Under the pieces are notes generated by a model. That model was given only the letters and a program-made list of their open reading frames with translations. It had not been told where the DNA came from and did not search any database. A stretch of DNA of 64,000 nt from Gammaproteobacteria bacterium (GTDB lineage Bacteria; Pseudomonadota; Gammaproteobacteria; Acidiferrobacterales; Sulfurifustaceae), in contig JACQFZ010000070.1 in NCBI GenBank assembly GCA_016199745.1, positions 118,795 through 182,794 of the forward strand, written 5' to 3'. The stretch's first letter is position 1. Each line of letters starts with the position of its first letter. Positions 62,359 to 64,000 of this stretch are shown here, piece after piece. A program made the translations under genes and the position numbers.

Positions 62359-63846
62359 ATGAAACCAACCGTTCTTTCCGACTTTTTGGCGCTACGTCTA
62401 AACCTCGAGTCGAGCGAGCCGACTTATCGCCAGTTGTATCGGGTGCTACAGCAAGCGATTCTCTCTGGACAGCTGCCGATTGGTACGCAGTTGCCGCCGA
62501 GTCGCACATTGGCGAAGGAGCTCGGCGTCGCGCGCAACACGGTAACGCATGTGTATAGCCAGCTTGCTGTGGAGGGATATGTAACGTCGACGATCGGTAG
62601 CGGCACCTACGTCGCCGACACGGCGCCGGAAAAAAACATCGGCGCCACCCGCCGCAAGTTGGGCACCGAAACACCCACACCGAGTAGTCCGCGCAAGTTG
62701 TCGAAGCGTGGCGAACGTTTGGTGGAAATGGCCGGCGCCTCGAAGCGGCAATGGGAAGCGTTCGTTCCCGGCGTGCCGGATGTCACGCAGTTCCCGGCAA
62801 AAATTTGGAATCGCTTGTTGAGTAAACACTGGCGCCGTCCGAAGCCGGAGCTCCTCACCTACGCGCACGGCGGTGGCCACATGCCGTTGCGCCGCACGCT
62901 CGCCGATTATCTCGGCACGGCGCGCTCGGTGCGTTGCCGTCCCGAGCAAATCATCATCACCACCGGCATTCATCAATCGTTGCATTTGATCGCACAACTG
63001 CTGAGCGATGCCGGCGATACCGCCTGGGTCGAAGATCCGTGTTATTGGGGCGCGCGCAACGTGTTGATCGCCTGCGGACTACAAACCGTTCCGGTCGAAA
63101 TCGACAACGAAGGCATGAACCCGAGCGCCGAGCAGCTCAAAACACCACCGCGTTTCATGTTCTTGTCGCCATCGCATCAGTACCCGCTCGGTAACGTCAT
63201 GAGCCTCGCTCGCCGGCGCTTGCTACTCGAATACGCCAAGCATGGCGGTAGCTGGATCATCGAAGACGACTACGATAGCGAGTTCCGTTACGGCAGCCGT
63301 CCACTCGCCTCGTTACAAGGCCTCGATAACGAAGGCCAAGTGCTCTACGTCGGCACATTCAGCAAAATTCTATTTCCCGGTTTGCGTCTCGGTTATCTCG
63401 TGGTGCCGGAGGCATTAGTCGATCACTTTGCGACCGGCCTATCGGAGCTGTATCGCGAAGGACAACTGATGTTGCAAGCGGTGCTGACCGATTTCATCGC
63501 CGAGGGTTACTTCACCTCGCACATTCGCCGCATGCGTTTGCTCTACGGTGAACGTCGAACTCTGCTCATCGACGCCATTCGTAAAAACTTCGGCGACAAA
63601 CTTTCGGTATCAGGCAGCGACGCTGGCCTGCATCTCATATTGCGGCTACCCGATTCAGTCGACGATCAAGCGCTGAGCGAGTCGGCACTCTCTTGGGGAA
63701 TCGTCGCACGTCCGCTGTCGCGTTATTACAGCTCAGCGCAAAACGCACAGAGAGGCTTGCTGCTCGGCTATGCTTGCGTGCCGAACGATACGATTGCGCC
63801 GGCTTTCGACAAACTGGCGACGCTCATCACCGAGCGGTTGCCATAA
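62359..63846 (+). CDS. MocR-type (GntR-aminotransferase) transcriptional regulator, GabR/PdxR-like
   Basis: 495 residues. The winged helix-turn-helix (about 20-85) has YRQLYRVLQQAILSGQLPIG, LPPSRTLAKELGVARNTVTH, VYSQLAVEGYVTSTIGSGTY. A linker leads to a fold-type-I aminotransferase domain (about 125-495) with the PLP Lys in GTFSKILFPGLRLGY and IIEDDYDSEFRYGSRPL. MocR proteins sense PLP-linked ligands. Divergent position to gabT makes it the likely GABA-responsive regulator of that unit. The ATG at 62359 lacks a clear Shine-Dalgarno sequence. Confidence 0.93.
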   Translation: MKPTVLSDFLALRLNLESSEPTYRQLYRVLQQAILSGQLPIGTQLPPSRTLAKELGVARNTVTHVYSQLAVEGYVTSTIGSGTYVADTAPEKNIGATRRKLGTETPTPSSPRKLSKRGERLVEMAGASKRQWEAFVPGVPDVTQFPAKIWNRLLSKHWRRPKPELLTYAHGGGHMPLRRTLADYLGTARSVRCRPEQIIITTGIHQSLHLIAQLLSDAGDTAWVEDPCYWGARNVLIACGLQTVPVEIDNEGMNPSAEQLKTPPRFMFLSPSHQYPLGNVMSLARRRLLLEYAKHGGSWIIEDDYDSEFRYGSRPLASLQGLDNEGQVLYVGTFSKILFPGLRLGYLVVPEALVDHFATGLSELYREGQLMLQAVLTDFIAEGYFTSHIRRMRLLYGERRTLLIDAIRKNFGDKLSVSGSDAGLHLILRLPDSVDDQALSESALSWGIVARPLSRYYSSAQNAQRGLLLGYACVPNDTIAPAFDKLATLITERLP

Positions 63847-63922
63847 AATAAAGAGGCACAACAGAAGTGGCCCCGTTCGTTAAGACACTTTTCCACCAAC
63901 GATAAAGTGATAGCTCTGCCGA

Positions 63923-64000
63923 CTATGCTGCCTGGGACGACGGCAACCAATTCAAGTACACGGTATCCGGCGTCTGCCCGTCAAGCGACGAGTGCGGCCG
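63923..64000 (-). mobile_element. 3' end of an IS3-family transposase (continues beyond window)
   Basis: The last 26 codons on the minus strand read RPHSSLDGQTPDTVYLNWLP then SSQAA and stop at 63923. RPHSSLDGxTPDxVY is the closing motif of the DDE transposase (orfB) of IS3-family elements. The stretch 63868-63922 between this stop and the regulator gene probably holds the terminal inverted repeat (AGTGGCCCCGTTCG...), but only one end is visible, so it cannot be paired. Confidence 0.85.

Overview
The window looks like chromosome from a GC-rich, free-living, Gram-negative bacterium, most likely a gammaproteobacterium outside the enterics. The evidence is a TusD-TusC-TusB-TusE (DsrE-DsrF-DsrH-DsrC) sulfur relay set, fused CysG siroheme synthase, YjgN, FliO/FliA-type flagellar genes, heptose/LPS genes and a MocR-regulated GABA cluster. 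I see no tRNA, rRNA, CRISPR array or prophage.

Layout. 1-1.1 kb: end of a sulfur-relay operon whose last protein keeps both DsrC cysteines. 1.3-4.9 kb: cysG, and divergent from it yjgN and an M48 peptidase. 5.3-6.3 kb: a TPR protein and a small unknown protein. 6.3-27.2 kb: about 27 flagellar-type genes, all on the minus strand and mostly overlapping, running fliQ-fliR-flhB-flhA-fliK-flhX-flgF-flgG-flgA-flgH-flgI-flgJ(rod part)-flgB-flgC-fliE-fliF-fliG(short)-fliH-fliI-fliJ-flgD-flgE-fliM(divergent)-fliN-fliO-fliP-fliA. The set encodes an export gate, ATPase, MS-ring, rod, P- and L-rings and hook. It has no flagellin, cap, hook-filament junction, stator, FliL, FlhF/FlhG or chemotaxis gene, and the FliG and FliM equivalents are cut down. 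It reads as a hook-basal-body or secretion machine with no obvious filament or motor, and it is the most interesting object in the window.

27.4-34.8 kb: two overlapping TPR proteins, then a sensory unit of a periplasmic binding protein, a hybrid histidine kinase and a REC-PAS-GGDEF-EAL protein. 35.2-46.1 kb: a surface-polysaccharide/LPS cluster in advanced decay. An epimerase, two GT9 genes, a carbamoyltransferase, a GT4, an SDR, HldE, a radical SAM gene and a GT2 carry internal deletions, cross-gene fusions or frameshifts. A GT4, a GT2 and a GmhB-type phosphatase remain intact. Dispersed palindromes of the CCCTCTCCC/GGGAGAGGG type lie in this cluster and elsewhere.

46.1-53.5 kb: a GH13 amylase, a tartrate/isopropylmalate dehydrogenase homologue that has lost its catalytic residues, an operon of hydrolase, GNAT, cupin and ICL/PEPM-family genes, and gltX. 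53.5-63.9 kb: a GABA/putrescine unit (gabT, a PotABCD-like transporter with two paralogous binding proteins, gabD) read away from a divergent MocR-type regulator. Related ~23-bp-spaced direct repeats lie upstream of both this regulator and the degenerate dehydrogenase. The window ends in the 3' end of an IS3-family transposase.

All family assignments come from reading translated sequence; no database search was run. Start codons were chosen by Shine-Dalgarno match and operon overlap where these were visible.
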